Counted from the stretch's first letter, positions 1-7,269 are shown. The stretch is 20,509 bases of DNA from HyVt-560 sp964577195 (GCA_964577195.1 CAZNYF010000028.1:1-20509), one strand, 5' to 3'. The notes: generated from the letters alone by a model not told the origin. Translations and numbers: made by a program.

Positions 1-1000
1 GTCCTAAATAATAATGGGCATCATCGGCATGGGTCGGTGACTCAGCCAATTGGGTCAGGTGCTGTACTGCCTTATCATAGGTTTTCAATTCAACTTCCAG
101 CAATGCAAGGCTGTAAAGTAGATCAAAATTCTCGGGCTGGAGCTTGAGTGCCTTTTGATACTGACTACGGGCATCCTCATAGCGATTGGCTTTCACCAGC
201 ATCCGCGCCAGACTATGTAGTAGCTCTGCGTCATCGGGAGATTTTTCGGTCATTTCACGCATATCGTCCAGCGCTTCATCGACTCTACCCATTGATAACA
301 ACACGCGGCTTCTGAGAATTTTTGAAGACTCATCTTCAGAATCCAGCAACAAGGATTTATCCAAAGCCGCTAGCGACGCATCATAATTTTTATTACGAAA
401 AGCAAGCTCGGCATAACTTCTGTGAGCATAGGAAACTTCAGGGAAGTGATCCCGCACGATGCCCATCACAATCAGCTCATCATCAGAAACAGATTCGCGC
501 ACCATCAACAAACTTAAGCGCGCAAAACCCAATTCGTACTTTTCTTCGCCACCCAGTTCAATCACTTTGATAAAGTTCTCGGCGGCAGCTTTCGTTTCAC
601 CGTTTCTAACCAGCAACAGCCCCGCTACCTGGCGCGCTTCGCTGGAATCAGGCTCTAACGCCACCCAGCGTTTTGCAGCATCTACAGCTATTTTGAAGTC
701 TTTGGAAAATGTGGCTATTCTCGCGGTACGAGCGGCGATTTCAGGATTATCGCTGAGACGGCTGGCATTGAGATAATGCTGCGTTGCCTGATTGATTCTG
801 CCCTGTTTTCCTGCAATTTCCCCAACCAGTAATTCATAGACTAAATCGCCACGCTTGGCGATTTCTGGCTTTAAACCGGAATCTGAAAATTGCACCTTAG
901 AACCGATCACAGGAGAGCTATCAGCCGGTGTTAGGGTTGCACAGCTGGTCAGAGAACCAACGACAAGGCCAATAGACAATAGTTTGAGTTGTTTATACAT
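1..1000 (-). CDS. TPR-repeat outer-membrane-type lipoprotein, 5' part (runs off window)
   Basis: Reading the minus strand from an ATG at 1000-998 gives an uninterrupted frame of 333 codons to the window edge, so the C-terminal part is missing. The N-terminus is a lipoprotein signal: MYKQLK, a hydrophobic stretch, then a lipobox LTSC with Cys at residue 20. The rest is helical and repeat-like. The clearest TPR units lie near residues 265-320, with the A...Y.KAL.L.P pattern (for example YQKALKLQPEN). Such proteins are scaffolds; no enzymatic motif is seen. It is divergent from hemA, the same position as the TPR lipoprotein gene next to hemA and lolB in Pseudomonas, so lolB may follow beyond the left edge (inference). 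A GGATG ten bases before the ATG is a weak ribosome site. The gene call is firm; the cellular role is not known from the sequence. Confidence 0.9.
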   Translation of the reverse strand, partial: MYKQLKLLSIGLVVGSLTSCATLTPADSSPVIGSKVQFSDSGLKPEIAKRGDLVYELLVGEIAGKQGRINQATQHYLNASRLSDNPEIAARTARIATFSKDFKIAVDAAKRWVALEPDSSEARQVAGLLLVRNGETKAAAENFIKVIELGGEEKYELGFARLSLLMVRESVSDDELIVMGIVRDHFPEVSYAHRSYAELAFRNKNYDASLAALDKSLLLDSEDESSKILRSRVLLSMGRVDEALDDMREMTEKSPDDAELLHSLARMLVKANRYEDARSQYQKALKLQPENFDLLYSLALLEVELKTYDKAVQHLTQLAESPTHADDAHYYLG

Positions 1001-1094
1001 AAATTCATCCAAAGCCACGGTTTAACTCTCTGAATATTAGCAGATAATTTGCAACGAGTTCTGTTTCTAAAGTCACATTCTCTTTGGAATTCTT

Positions 1095-1188
1095 TTGACA
1101 TTAGCTGAACAATCGCCTGAATATCACTCTCAGGATCTCTTCTCAGGATCTCTATTTTTATAAAAAACCTCATAATCAACGGTATACT
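1095..1188 (+). promoter_or_regulatory. candidate hemA promoter region
   Basis: The 219-bp gap between the divergent TPR gene and hemA holds two unpaired promoter-like hexamers on the plus strand. A perfect TTGACA at 1095-1100 has only a poor -10 (TGAATA) at the 17-bp spacing. A good -10-like TATACT at 1183-1188, about 30 bases before the hemA start, has no convincing -35. Between them lies a 13-bp perfect tandem duplication (1128-1153). The true start of transcription cannot be fixed by eye. Confidence 0.3.
1128..1153. repeat. 13-bp perfect tandem duplication upstream of hemA
   Basis: TCTCAGGATCTCT occurs at 1128-1140 and again, directly abutting, at 1141-1153. It lies in the intergenic region just before the hemA -10-like hexamer. 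It may be a replication-slippage duplication or a doubled protein-binding site; nothing in the sequence decides between these. Confidence 0.85.
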
Positions 1189-1219
1189 GTTCCTATGGCT
1201 TTTTCCGTCTCTGCTTAGA

Positions 1220-2509
1220 GTGTCAATTTTAACGATTGGCATCAACCATACGACCGCACCTGTTGAAGTGCGAGAGCGGGTGGTGTTTGATGCTAAAACC
1301 ATTCCAGAAACACTGCGCTCACTGCTAAAGCTGCCTGGCGTTAAAGAAGCGGCAGTGCTCTCTACCTGCAACCGAACCGAAGTGACTTGCTGGCATGATC
1401 AAGATGATTCGGTCATCCAGATACCCGATTGGTTGTCTGAGCAGCACAATATCAGCACTAACGAAATCACACCGTACTTATACAACCATAATGATGGTGA
1501 AGCAGTCAGGCATTTGTTGCGGGTAGCCTGCGGCCTGGATTCGATGGTTTTGGGTGAGCCGCAAATCCTCGGCCAGCTCAAATCGGCGTATCAGCAGGCA
1601 TCCGAATCAGATACGCTCGGGCGGCACTTGAATCGTCTTTATCAAACCACTTTCCAAACCGCCAAAAAGATTCGTACCGAGACTGAAATTGGCTCCAGCG
1701 CTGTGTCCGTGGCGTTTGCGGCGGTAAGTCTTGCCAAGCAGATCTTTGGTAACCTTAATGAACAAACAGCATTGCTGATTGGTGCAGGTGAGACCATTGA
1801 GCTAACGGCAAGACACCTCAAAAGTCAGAACATCAAGCACTTATTGATTGCTAACCGAACCTTGAGCCGAGCCGAACAGTTGTCTGAGCAGTTTGATGCG
1901 CAGCCGCTTTCGCTCATTGATATCAATTCGGTGCTCGATCAAGCCGATATTGTCATTAGCTCTACCGCCAGCTCATTACCTGTTTTGGGTAAGGGTGCGG
2001 TTGAACGGGCGCTGAAAAAACGCAAGCATCGGCCGATGTTTATGGTAGATATCGCCGTGCCACGCGATATCGAACCCGAAACAGGTGATCTCCCCGATGT
2101 TTACCTGTATACAGTGGATGATTTACACGATGTGATCGCAGAAAATATGCAGTCTCGACGTAAAGCTGCGGAGCAGGCCGAAGAATTAGTGGATGCCCAG
2201 GTACATGATTTTATGGGCTGGCTAAAGTCTCAGGACGCTATCCATCTGGTCAAAGAATACCGTAACCAGGCAGCCGGAATTCAGGCCGAAGTCACCGCAC
2301 AGGCCATGCAGATGTTGACACACGGGAAATCCGCAGAAGAAGCACTAAAATTTCTCAGCCACAATCTCACTAATAAACTTATCCACGCCCCAACCTATAG
2401 CTTGAACCGCGCCGCTCATGAAGGTGACGAGGCATTGCTCTCTAGCGCCAGACAGCTACTCAATCTTGGCGAGCAACCAAACCAAGCAAAACCAGCCAGG
2501 AAAAAATAA
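1220..2509 (+). CDS. hemA: glutamyl-tRNA reductase HemA
   Basis: Catalyses NADPH-dependent reduction of glutamyl-tRNA(Glu) to glutamate-1-semialdehyde, the first committed step of tetrapyrrole (haem, sirohaem, B12) synthesis by the C5 route, in the cytosol. At 429 aa it is of normal family length. Visible landmarks are the N-terminal GINHTTAPVEVRE, the catalytic Cys50 in LSTCNRTE, the substrate-domain block GLDSMVLGEPQILGQLK, the NADPH-binding GAGETIE near residue 188, and the C-terminal dimerisation helices. The start is a GTG at 1220; it gives the family N-terminus (MSILTIGINH) and no better upstream start exists. It heads a same-strand cluster with prfA (10-bp gap), prmC and a yceH-like gene, the common gammaproteobacterial order. 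It is divergent from the TPR lipoprotein gene. Confidence 0.97.
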   Translation: MSILTIGINHTTAPVEVRERVVFDAKTIPETLRSLLKLPGVKEAAVLSTCNRTEVTCWHDQDDSVIQIPDWLSEQHNISTNEITPYLYNHNDGEAVRHLLRVACGLDSMVLGEPQILGQLKSAYQQASESDTLGRHLNRLYQTTFQTAKKIRTETEIGSSAVSVAFAAVSLAKQIFGNLNEQTALLIGAGETIELTARHLKSQNIKHLLIANRTLSRAEQLSEQFDAQPLSLIDINSVLDQADIVISSTASSLPVLGKGAVERALKKRKHRPMFMVDIAVPRDIEPETGDLPDVYLYTVDDLHDVIAENMQSRRKAAEQAEELVDAQVHDFMGWLKSQDAIHLVKEYRNQAAGIQAEVTAQAMQMLTHGKSAEEALKFLSHNLTNKLIHAPTYSLNRAAHEGDEALLSSARQLLNLGEQPNQAKPARKK

Positions 2510-2519
2510 CAAAAACAGC

Positions 2520-3605
2520 ATGAATAAATCAATCACCTTCAAACTCGAAATGCTGGTGGACCGGTTCGAGGAAATTACCGGACTGCTCGCCGATCCTGAC
2601 ATCATCGGTGACCAAAACCAGTTCCGCGCTCTATCTCAGGAATATGGTCACCTGGCCCCCATCGTCAAAACCTTTCAGCAATTTAATCAGATTACAGAAG
2701 ATCGCCAGAGTGCAGAAGAGATGCTCAAGGATGATGATGCTGATATGCGTGAAATGGCCGCAGAGGAGAGAAAATCCCTCACCAGCCAACTAGAAGATTT
2801 AGAGGTGGCGCTACAAAAGCAGCTGTTACCCAAAGACCCTAAAGACAACGCCAATGTGTTTCTCGAAATTCGCGCTGGCACCGGTGGCGATGAAGCTGCA
2901 CTTTTTGCTGGTGACTTATTCAAACTCTATTCGCGCTACGCAGAATCACGCGGCTGGCAGGTGGAATTGCTGAGTGAGAGTCACGGCGATCACGGTGGCT
3001 ACAAGGAGGTCATTAGCCGCATCATCGGCAATGGCGCTTTTTCGCGACTGAAATTTGAATCTGGCGCACACCGTGTCCAGCGCGTGCCGGAAACAGAGTC
3101 ACAGGGACGCGTGCATACCTCCGCTGCCACTGTCGCCATCATGCCGGAAGCTGATGAGGTGGAAAAGGAAGATATCAATCCCTCCGATCTCAGGATTGAT
3201 ACCTACCGCGCCTCAGGTGCGGGTGGTCAGCACGTTAACAAAACCGATTCAGCCGTACGCCTGACGCATCTTCCTACCGGAGTTGTGGTGGAATGTCAGG
3301 ATGAACGTTCGCAGCACAAAAACAAAGCCAGAGCGATGTCATTGCTACAGGCTCGATTACTGGATGCCGAAAGGCAAAAACAGGAAAGCGAAGAGAGCGC
3401 ACTGCGCAAAAGTCAGGTTGGCAGTGGAGACCGTTCCGAGCGAATTCGCACCTATAATTTTCCACAGGGGCGCATTACCGATCACCGCATTAATTTAACG
3501 CTCTACAAACTCGACGAAATATTGTCGGGTAATCTGGATCAGGTCATAGATCCATTGCTGACGGAGCATCAGGCAGAACAACTGGCAGAACTCAGTACTC
3601 ACTAA
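2520..3605 (+). CDS. prfA: peptide chain release factor 1 (RF1)
   Basis: Recognises UAA and UAG stop codons on the ribosome and triggers release of the finished peptide. The start chosen is the ATG at 2520, giving 361 aa and an N-terminus (MNKSITFKLEML) that aligns with E. coli RF1. An ATG at 2418 in the same frame would extend it by 34 codons inside hemA and is rejected. The stop-codon-reading PxT tripeptide is PET at residues 190-192, where E. coli has PAT. The catalytic GGQ is at 235-237, within a conserved SGAGGQHVNKTDSAVR block. GGQ is the site methylated by PrmC, encoded next door. The gene starts 10 bp after hemA without a clear Shine-Dalgarno at normal spacing (an AGGAAA lies about 16 bases upstream), so translation may be coupled to hemA (inference). 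Confidence 0.97.
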   Translation: MNKSITFKLEMLVDRFEEITGLLADPDIIGDQNQFRALSQEYGHLAPIVKTFQQFNQITEDRQSAEEMLKDDDADMREMAAEERKSLTSQLEDLEVALQKQLLPKDPKDNANVFLEIRAGTGGDEAALFAGDLFKLYSRYAESRGWQVELLSESHGDHGGYKEVISRIIGNGAFSRLKFESGAHRVQRVPETESQGRVHTSAATVAIMPEADEVEKEDINPSDLRIDTYRASGAGGQHVNKTDSAVRLTHLPTGVVVECQDERSQHKNKARAMSLLQARLLDAERQKQESEESALRKSQVGSGDRSERIRTYNFPQGRITDHRINLTLYKLDEILSGNLDQVIDPLLTEHQAEQLAELSTH

Positions 3606-3610
3606 TCGAC

Positions 3611-4486
3611 GTGAGCGACCTACCTACCATTCAATCAGAATTACAGGCAGCCATCGCTAGCATTCATAGCGATTCGTCACGATTGGATGCCGAGGTCCTG
3701 CTGGCGCACTGCCTGAACAAACCACGCAGTCATTTGCTTGCTTGGCCCGATAAGGTTTTACAGTCAGCGCAACGGCAACAGTTTAAGCAACTGTTGCAAA
3801 AACGCATCGACGGTCAACCCGTTAGTTATCTCACTGGTATGCGCGAGTTTTGGTCGATGGATTTTACAGTCACACCGGATGTACTCATCCCCCGCCCGGA
3901 AACAGAACTCCTGGTTGAAACCGCCCTGGCTCGATTACCCTGTACGAGCCTACACGTAGCTGATCTAGGTACTGGCAGTGGCGCAATTGCCATTGCGCTG
4001 GCGAAAGAACGCCCAAACTGGCAGATGATAGCCACTGATCAAAGTCAGGCAGCATTACAGATTGCAGAAGCTAACGCAGCGCGGCAAAACCTCTGCAATA
4101 TCAAATTCCGCCATAGCGACTGGTTCGCATCTTTATCAGACAAAAGCTTTGACTTGATCATCAGCAATCCACCCTATATTGCAGTAACTGACCCACATCT
4201 CGAGCAGGGCGATGTTCGCTTTGAACCTCAGCAGGCGCTCGCCAGCGGCGTCGATGGGCTTGACGATATCAGGAAAATTATTGCTCGATCTCCAACCCAC
4301 TTAAAACCCAATGCTTGGCTGATGCTCGAACATGGTTATAATCAGTCATCCGCCGTGCAAAAGCTTTTGGAAGGAACACCACAACAAAATATGGAAAACT
4401 GCCAGCAATACACCCGCATCGAATCGCTCGCCGACCTCTCTGGCCAGTGCCGCGTTACCATCGCCCAATTGAGTTCGCAGCCATGA
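3611..4486 (+). CDS. prmC: release factor glutamine N5-methyltransferase PrmC (HemK)
   Basis: A SAM-dependent methyltransferase that methylates the glutamine of the GGQ motif in release factors, raising termination efficiency. At 291 aa it is slightly longer than the E. coli enzyme. The N-terminal helical substrate-binding domain is followed by the REFWS and LIPRPETE blocks, the SAM-binding DLGTGSGAIAIALA near residues 117-130, and the catalytic NPPY at 186-189 with the following QGDVRFEPQQAL block. The start is a GTG at 3611, five bases after the prfA stop. The 3' end overlaps the next gene by four bases (ATGA), so the two are probably translated together. Confidence 0.96.
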   Translation: MSDLPTIQSELQAAIASIHSDSSRLDAEVLLAHCLNKPRSHLLAWPDKVLQSAQRQQFKQLLQKRIDGQPVSYLTGMREFWSMDFTVTPDVLIPRPETELLVETALARLPCTSLHVADLGTGSGAIAIALAKERPNWQMIATDQSQAALQIAEANAARQNLCNIKFRHSDWFASLSDKSFDLIISNPPYIAVTDPHLEQGDVRFEPQQALASGVDGLDDIRKIIARSPTHLKPNAWLMLEHGYNQSSAVQKLLEGTPQQNMENCQQYTRIESLADLSGQCRVTIAQLSSQP

Positions 4487-5139
4487 GTAACCCACCATCT
4501 CGTCCGCCCATTCTCAGCCCTGATCAAGTATTGGTGCTAGGTAGAATTCTCGAAATAGAATTTAAAGAACCTGATTCCTATCCCTGCCCCGTCGAAAGAA
4601 TTGCAGAAGCCTGTGAATTTGCACCACCATCTCCAGAGCTGGGCTCTCTGGAACGCTCGGAAATTAATCAGGCGATTACCAAGCTCATCCGACAGGGACT
4701 GCTCAGTGTGGATCAAGACAGCATCGAGTTCAGCTACCGACATAAGGTTTCCGAAGCGCTGCACCTTGGCCCGGCGCAACGCGCCTTAATTACCACCTTT
4801 ATGCTCAATGGCGCACAAACGCTCGAAGAATTACTGGAAAACACTCATCCGCTCTATCCATTTCAAGATTACCAGCACATCGCCGAAACCCTGAAAAGCC
4901 TGCAACATGAACGAAAATATCCGTTGGTTGCTAAAGTCCCTCGCTCAATAGACAACAAAGTTCGCTATCTGCATTGCTTGCTGCCGCTCGAATTTGCCGA
5001 TGAAACACTTGAAGAAATTGATGTCGCCACCACCGAAGAACTGCGCATCCTCAAACCACGCAATCGACTCGATGATCTGGAAAACCGGGTGGCTGAGCTG
5101 GAAGCCATGATCGACAAACTATCCAACAAAGACGCCTGA
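4483..5139 (+). CDS. YceH-family (DUF480) protein
   Basis: A 218-aa protein of the YceH/DUF480 family, starting at the ATG at 4483 that overlaps the prmC stop. An in-frame GTG at 4447, 36 bases further upstream inside prmC, is less likely. The family fold is two winged-helix-like domains. Family-like blocks visible here are the opening ILSPDQVLVLGRILEIEF, the central LGPAQRALITTFMLNGAQTL, and the LVAKVPRS segment. The C-terminal end (residues about 195-214, LDDLENRVAELEAMIDKL) is a short coiled coil, common in the family. The biochemical role of DUF480 proteins is not established; winged-helix character suggests nucleic-acid binding (inference). It is the last gene of the hemA cluster. Confidence 0.88.
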   Translation: MSNPPSRPPILSPDQVLVLGRILEIEFKEPDSYPCPVERIAEACEFAPPSPELGSLERSEINQAITKLIRQGLLSVDQDSIEFSYRHKVSEALHLGPAQRALITTFMLNGAQTLEELLENTHPLYPFQDYQHIAETLKSLQHERKYPLVAKVPRSIDNKVRYLHCLLPLEFADETLEEIDVATTEELRILKPRNRLDDLENRVAELEAMIDKLSNKDA

Positions 5140-5202
5140 CATCCGACCAGCGGTCTTAATCTGGATTGTAAATTCTGAAAAATGCACTACTCTCTATAGA
5201 GT

Positions 5203-5616
5203 ATGGCAACTCAAAACATCCATCAAAAATCACGTGAAATACAGCTCAGGGGCCCAACCGAGCCTAGCCTGAATGCTGACGGCGCGATCTTTTTATTGGT
5301 GGATAACGAGGGCATCAGAAACGCCGTTAAGCTAAATGATCTGCGCTTTTCAGTCAGCTATGACCTAACCGTTGTCTCATTGGAACAAATCGAACTAGCG
5401 CTGGCAGAGGTTGGTTTCCATCTCGACAACAGCTTGCTCAACAAAATCAAACGCGCCATCTATTACTTTACCGAAGACAATCAACGGCGTAATCACGGCC
5501 TCTCGAAACTCACCTGCTCGGAAGGCTGCTCCATCAAGGTTTTTGCCGCCCGCTATCGGCAGTTGAGTCATGGTTGTCAGGATCCTCGCCCAGAGCATTT
5601 GCGCAGATATCTCTAG
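5203..5616 (+). CDS. hypothetical protein, 137 aa
   Basis: I do not recognise a named family. The 137-aa frame has natural composition and looks like a real gene: a soluble protein, no signal peptide or membrane segment, with a middle block (residues about 45-95) of alternating hydrophobic strands and a helix rich in basic residues (SLLNKIKRAIYYFTEDNQRRN), and a C-terminus DPRPEHLRRYL that resembles the ends of small conserved proteobacterial proteins. The Y-D-L then E-I-E-x-x-L-x-x-x-G-F-x-L pattern resembles a ferredoxin-like or heavy-metal-associated fold, but the metal-binding CxxC is absent. It begins 63 bp after the yceH-like gene, with a 10-bp perfect palindrome (5192-5201) just before the ATG and no obvious Shine-Dalgarno. 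It is convergent with metZ. Confidence 0.65.
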   Translation: MATQNIHQKSREIQLRGPTEPSLNADGAIFLLVDNEGIRNAVKLNDLRFSVSYDLTVVSLEQIELALAEVGFHLDNSLLNKIKRAIYYFTEDNQRRNHGLSKLTCSEGCSIKVFAARYRQLSHGCQDPRPEHLRRYL

Positions 5617-5669
5617 TGCTCCGTCCACATTTAACTGCCGGATATAAGGGAAGCGTAAGATTTATCATC

Positions 5670-5744
5670 TGTAGGAGCGGCGCCCCGCCGCGATTGACTT
5701 CTGCTTTCACCGAGCATTGTTCGTGGCGAGGCGCCACTCCTACA
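5670..5744. repeat. REP doublet (REPIN-like) between convergent genes
   Basis: Two inverted copies of a 24-bp REP-type sequence, at 5670-5693 and 5721-5744, separated by 27 bp. Each begins with TGTAGGAG and has its own small stem (GCGGC/GCCGC on the left, GTGGC/GCCAC on the right). The outer arms TGTAGGAGYGGCGCC match with a single C/T difference, so the whole unit folds as one long hairpin. The head and form resemble Pseudomonas-type REP/REPIN elements, which are spread by a RAYT transposase encoded elsewhere in a genome (family knowledge). It sits between the convergent 3' ends of the 137-aa gene and metZ and may also act as a transcription end or mRNA stabiliser. Confidence 0.85.
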
Positions 5745-5802
5745 TTAAATGGTTCAATAGTCAGATTTTATCCGTCAGTTTAATATGGATGGTGTACTAG
5801 CC

Positions 5803-6990
5803 TCATTTCAGCCGATCTAACCCTCGAGCCAGATCATCCTTTATGTCTTCAACCCCCTCAAGCCCCACCGATATCCGAATCAGTCCATTTTTAATTCCAG
5901 CAGCTTCACGCTGCTCAACGGTTAACCGCCCATGCGTTGTGGTTGCGGGGTGAGTGACGGTACTTTTGGTATCACCAAGATTTGCAGTAATCGAAATAAT
6001 TTCGGTTGCATCAACGACTTTCCAGGCATCTTTTCGCCCACCTTTCAGCTCAAACGACAGTAACCCGCCAAAATCACTTTGTTGCTGCTTTGCCAACGCG
6101 TGCTGAGGATGACTTTCCAAACCGGGAAAATGAACCTTCTTAACTTGCGATTGCGCCTCTAACCATTGCGCCAGCGCCAGCGCATTTTTACTGTGTGCGG
6201 CCATACGGATTGATAATGTTTCCAGCCCTTTTAAAAATATCCAGGCATTAAACGGGCTTAAAGTTGGCCCGGCTGTACGTAGAAAACCGTACACATCGGT
6301 GCCAACCAGCTGCTGATTTCCCACCACAGCGCCACCAATGCAACGCCCCTGACCGTCTAGATATTTGGTTGCCGAATGAATGACGATATCCGCACCATAT
6401 TCAAGTGGGCGCTGTAACACCGGCGTACAAAAACAATTATCCACCGCGAGTAAAACATCGTGTTGATGCGCCAACTCAGCCAGCTCCGAAATATCGACGA
6501 GCACAGTCAACGGATTAGAAGGCGTTTCCAGAAAATAAAGCCGGGTATTTTTCTTCGTCGCCGCATCCCAGGCATCAAGATCGGCAAGATCAACGTAATC
6601 CACCTCAATCCCGAATTTGGTCAGATAGTTGTTAAATAAAACCACCGTTGTTCCAAAAACAGAACGCGAACAAACAACATGATCACCCGTTTTTAATAGC
6701 GCCAGACAAGTCGATAAAATTGCTGCCATGCCAGACGCTGTTGCGACGCAAGAGTCTCCGCCTTCCATCGCCGCAAGACGCTGCTCAAAGGTACGCACCG
6801 TGGGGTTGGTAAAGCGCGAATAAATATTACCGGGATCTTCACCACTAAATCGCGCAGCGGCTTCAGCGGCCGTATTAAATGTAAAACTGGAGGTTGGGAA
6901 TATAGGCTCGGATTGCTCACCTTCTTCCGTTCTTACTTGTCCAGCTCTAACCGCCAGCGTTTCAAGACTCAAACCATTTTTGTCATTCAT
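5803..6990 (-). CDS. metZ: O-succinylhomoserine sulfhydrylase MetZ
   Basis: A PLP enzyme that makes homocysteine directly from O-succinylhomoserine and sulfide, in the cytosol, as the direct-sulfhydrylation route of methionine synthesis. At 395 aa it has normal length. PLP-family signatures visible are YSRFTNPT near residue 57, SGMAA at 86-90, the cofactor-contacting VDN with Asp184, and the Schiff-base Lys209 in SATKYLDGQGR. The Cys/Met-metabolism family also includes MetB and MetC; the overall sequence (QGRCIGGAVVG, TAGPTLSPFNAWIFLKGLETL) fits the Pseudomonas MetZ type best. The start is the ATG at 6990, directly after a run of seven T that ends a terminator-like hairpin; AGG at 7000-6998 is the likely ribosome site and lies in that hairpin. 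Its leader is a probable SAM-responsive switch. Confidence 0.95.
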   Translation of the reverse strand: MNDKNGLSLETLAVRAGQVRTEEGEQSEPIFPTSSFTFNTAAEAAARFSGEDPGNIYSRFTNPTVRTFEQRLAAMEGGDSCVATASGMAAILSTCLALLKTGDHVVCSRSVFGTTVVLFNNYLTKFGIEVDYVDLADLDAWDAATKKNTRLYFLETPSNPLTVLVDISELAELAHQHDVLLAVDNCFCTPVLQRPLEYGADIVIHSATKYLDGQGRCIGGAVVGNQQLVGTDVYGFLRTAGPTLSPFNAWIFLKGLETLSIRMAAHSKNALALAQWLEAQSQVKKVHFPGLESHPQHALAKQQQSDFGGLLSFELKGGRKDAWKVVDATEIISITANLGDTKSTVTHPATTTHGRLTVEQREAAGIKNGLIRISVGLEGVEDIKDDLARGLDRLK

Positions 6991-7024
6991 AAAAAAACCT
7001 GCTCAGTATACTAAAGCAGGTTTT
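6991..7024 (-). terminator. intrinsic terminator / ribosome-site hairpin in the metZ leader
   Basis: On the minus strand AAAACCTGCT (7024-7015) pairs with AGCAGGTTTT (7003-6994), a 10-bp stem with an 11-nt loop. It is followed by a T run ending at 6991, one base before the metZ ATG. It is a textbook rho-independent terminator placed ahead of, not after, its gene, so it must be conditional. The 3' arm holds the only AGG suited to metZ translation, so the same hairpin would also hide the ribosome site. Confidence 0.85.
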
Positions 7025-7039
7025 CTGGATCTCAAAAAG

Positions 7040-7098
7040 CGCTGCTTTAGCTGAATTTAAATACGCCCGCAATCTGCAAGATCAAATCGGCGCTCAGT
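7040..7098 (-). promoter_or_regulatory. SAM-II-like riboswitch aptamer upstream of metZ, with antiterminator
   Basis: Read on the minus strand, the leader contains in order the landmark blocks of the SAM-II (SAM_alpha) class: GATTTG (7088-7083), CTTGCAG (7080-7074), TTTAAA (7061-7056) and GCTAAA (7051-7046). A P1-like helix CGCC/GGCG (7092-7089 with 7067-7064) and a pseudoknot-like pairing of TTGCA (7079-7075) with TTCAG (7055-7051), one mismatch, fit the class, although six extra bases before the 3' P1 strand are irregular. CTAAAGCAG (7050-7042) is perfectly complementary to CTGCTTTAG (7019-7011), the 5' arm of the terminator. Ligand-bound aptamer would hold GCTAAA and let the terminator form (off); free RNA would form the antiterminator (on). 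The switch geometry is directly visible; the ligand assignment is inference from motif resemblance. Confidence 0.6.
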
Positions 7099-7099
7099 G

Positions 7100-7128
7100 A
7101 GATTAGCGTTTAAAGTAAGCTATTGCAA
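7100..7128 (-). promoter_or_regulatory. candidate metZ promoter
   Basis: Minus-strand TTGCAA (7128-7123) and TAATCT (7105-7100) are separated by exactly 17 bp. They match consensus at 4 of 6 and 3 of 6 positions, so this is a moderate sigma-70 candidate. It would start transcription near 7094, right at the 5' edge of the aptamer, which is where a compact riboswitch leader should begin. The -35 hexamer lies inside the 17-bp repeat at 7115-7131. Confidence 0.4.
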
Positions 7129-7131
7129 CAT
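7115..7131 (+). repeat. 17-bp direct repeat, left copy (flanks the Wadjet operon)
   Basis: GTAAGCTATTGCAACAT here is identical and in the same orientation to 14268-14284. The two copies bracket the whole jetABCD operon. This copy lies in the metZ-jetA gap and contains the candidate metZ -35. The copies could be attachment or target-site duplications left by insertion of the operon (inference); no recombinase gene is present between them. Confidence 0.75.
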
Positions 7132-7243
7132 TGAGTCTTATCCAATATGAAATGAGTCTAGTACTCCAATTTAGTACGATTAACGGCGGCTCCTCTCAGT
7201 CATAAGAATTACTCGCAGCTTTCTCTACCGTAACCCCCTGAGC

Positions 7244-7249
7244 TACAAT
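7244..7249 (+). promoter_or_regulatory. candidate jetA -10 element
   Basis: TACAAT at 7244-7249 is one base from the consensus -10 and lies about 20 bases before the jetA ATG; no good -35 is seen at the right spacing. Further upstream a small dyad, GTACT (7161-7165) with AGTAC (7173-7177), and a twofold TAGTAC could be an operator. This is weak evidence, but it is the only promoter-like signal in front of the operon. Confidence 0.3.
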
Positions 7250-7269
7250 ACTGATATTTGACGGTTTTT

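Noticed and set aside
1151..1170. CTCTATTTTTA before hemA resembles the arm of the palindromic repeat at 18691-18705.
   Set aside because: The match covers only an AT-rich core, with no partner arm and no AGGTGCTG; chance similarity is likely.
949..1371. A 140-codon minus-strand open frame covering the divergent promoter region and the start of hemA.
   Set aside because: It overlaps both the TPR gene and hemA in other frames and has no recognisable protein character; a shadow frame.
2418..2519. An upstream ATG would extend prfA by 34 codons inside hemA.
   Set aside because: The extension has no similarity to RF1, and the ATG at 2520 gives the standard N-terminus and length.
7159..7177. Twofold TAGTAC and the GTACT/AGTAC dyad upstream of jetA as a Wadjet operator.
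   Set aside because: The arms are only five to six bases and no regulator gene is nearby; kept only as a remark in the jetA promoter entry.
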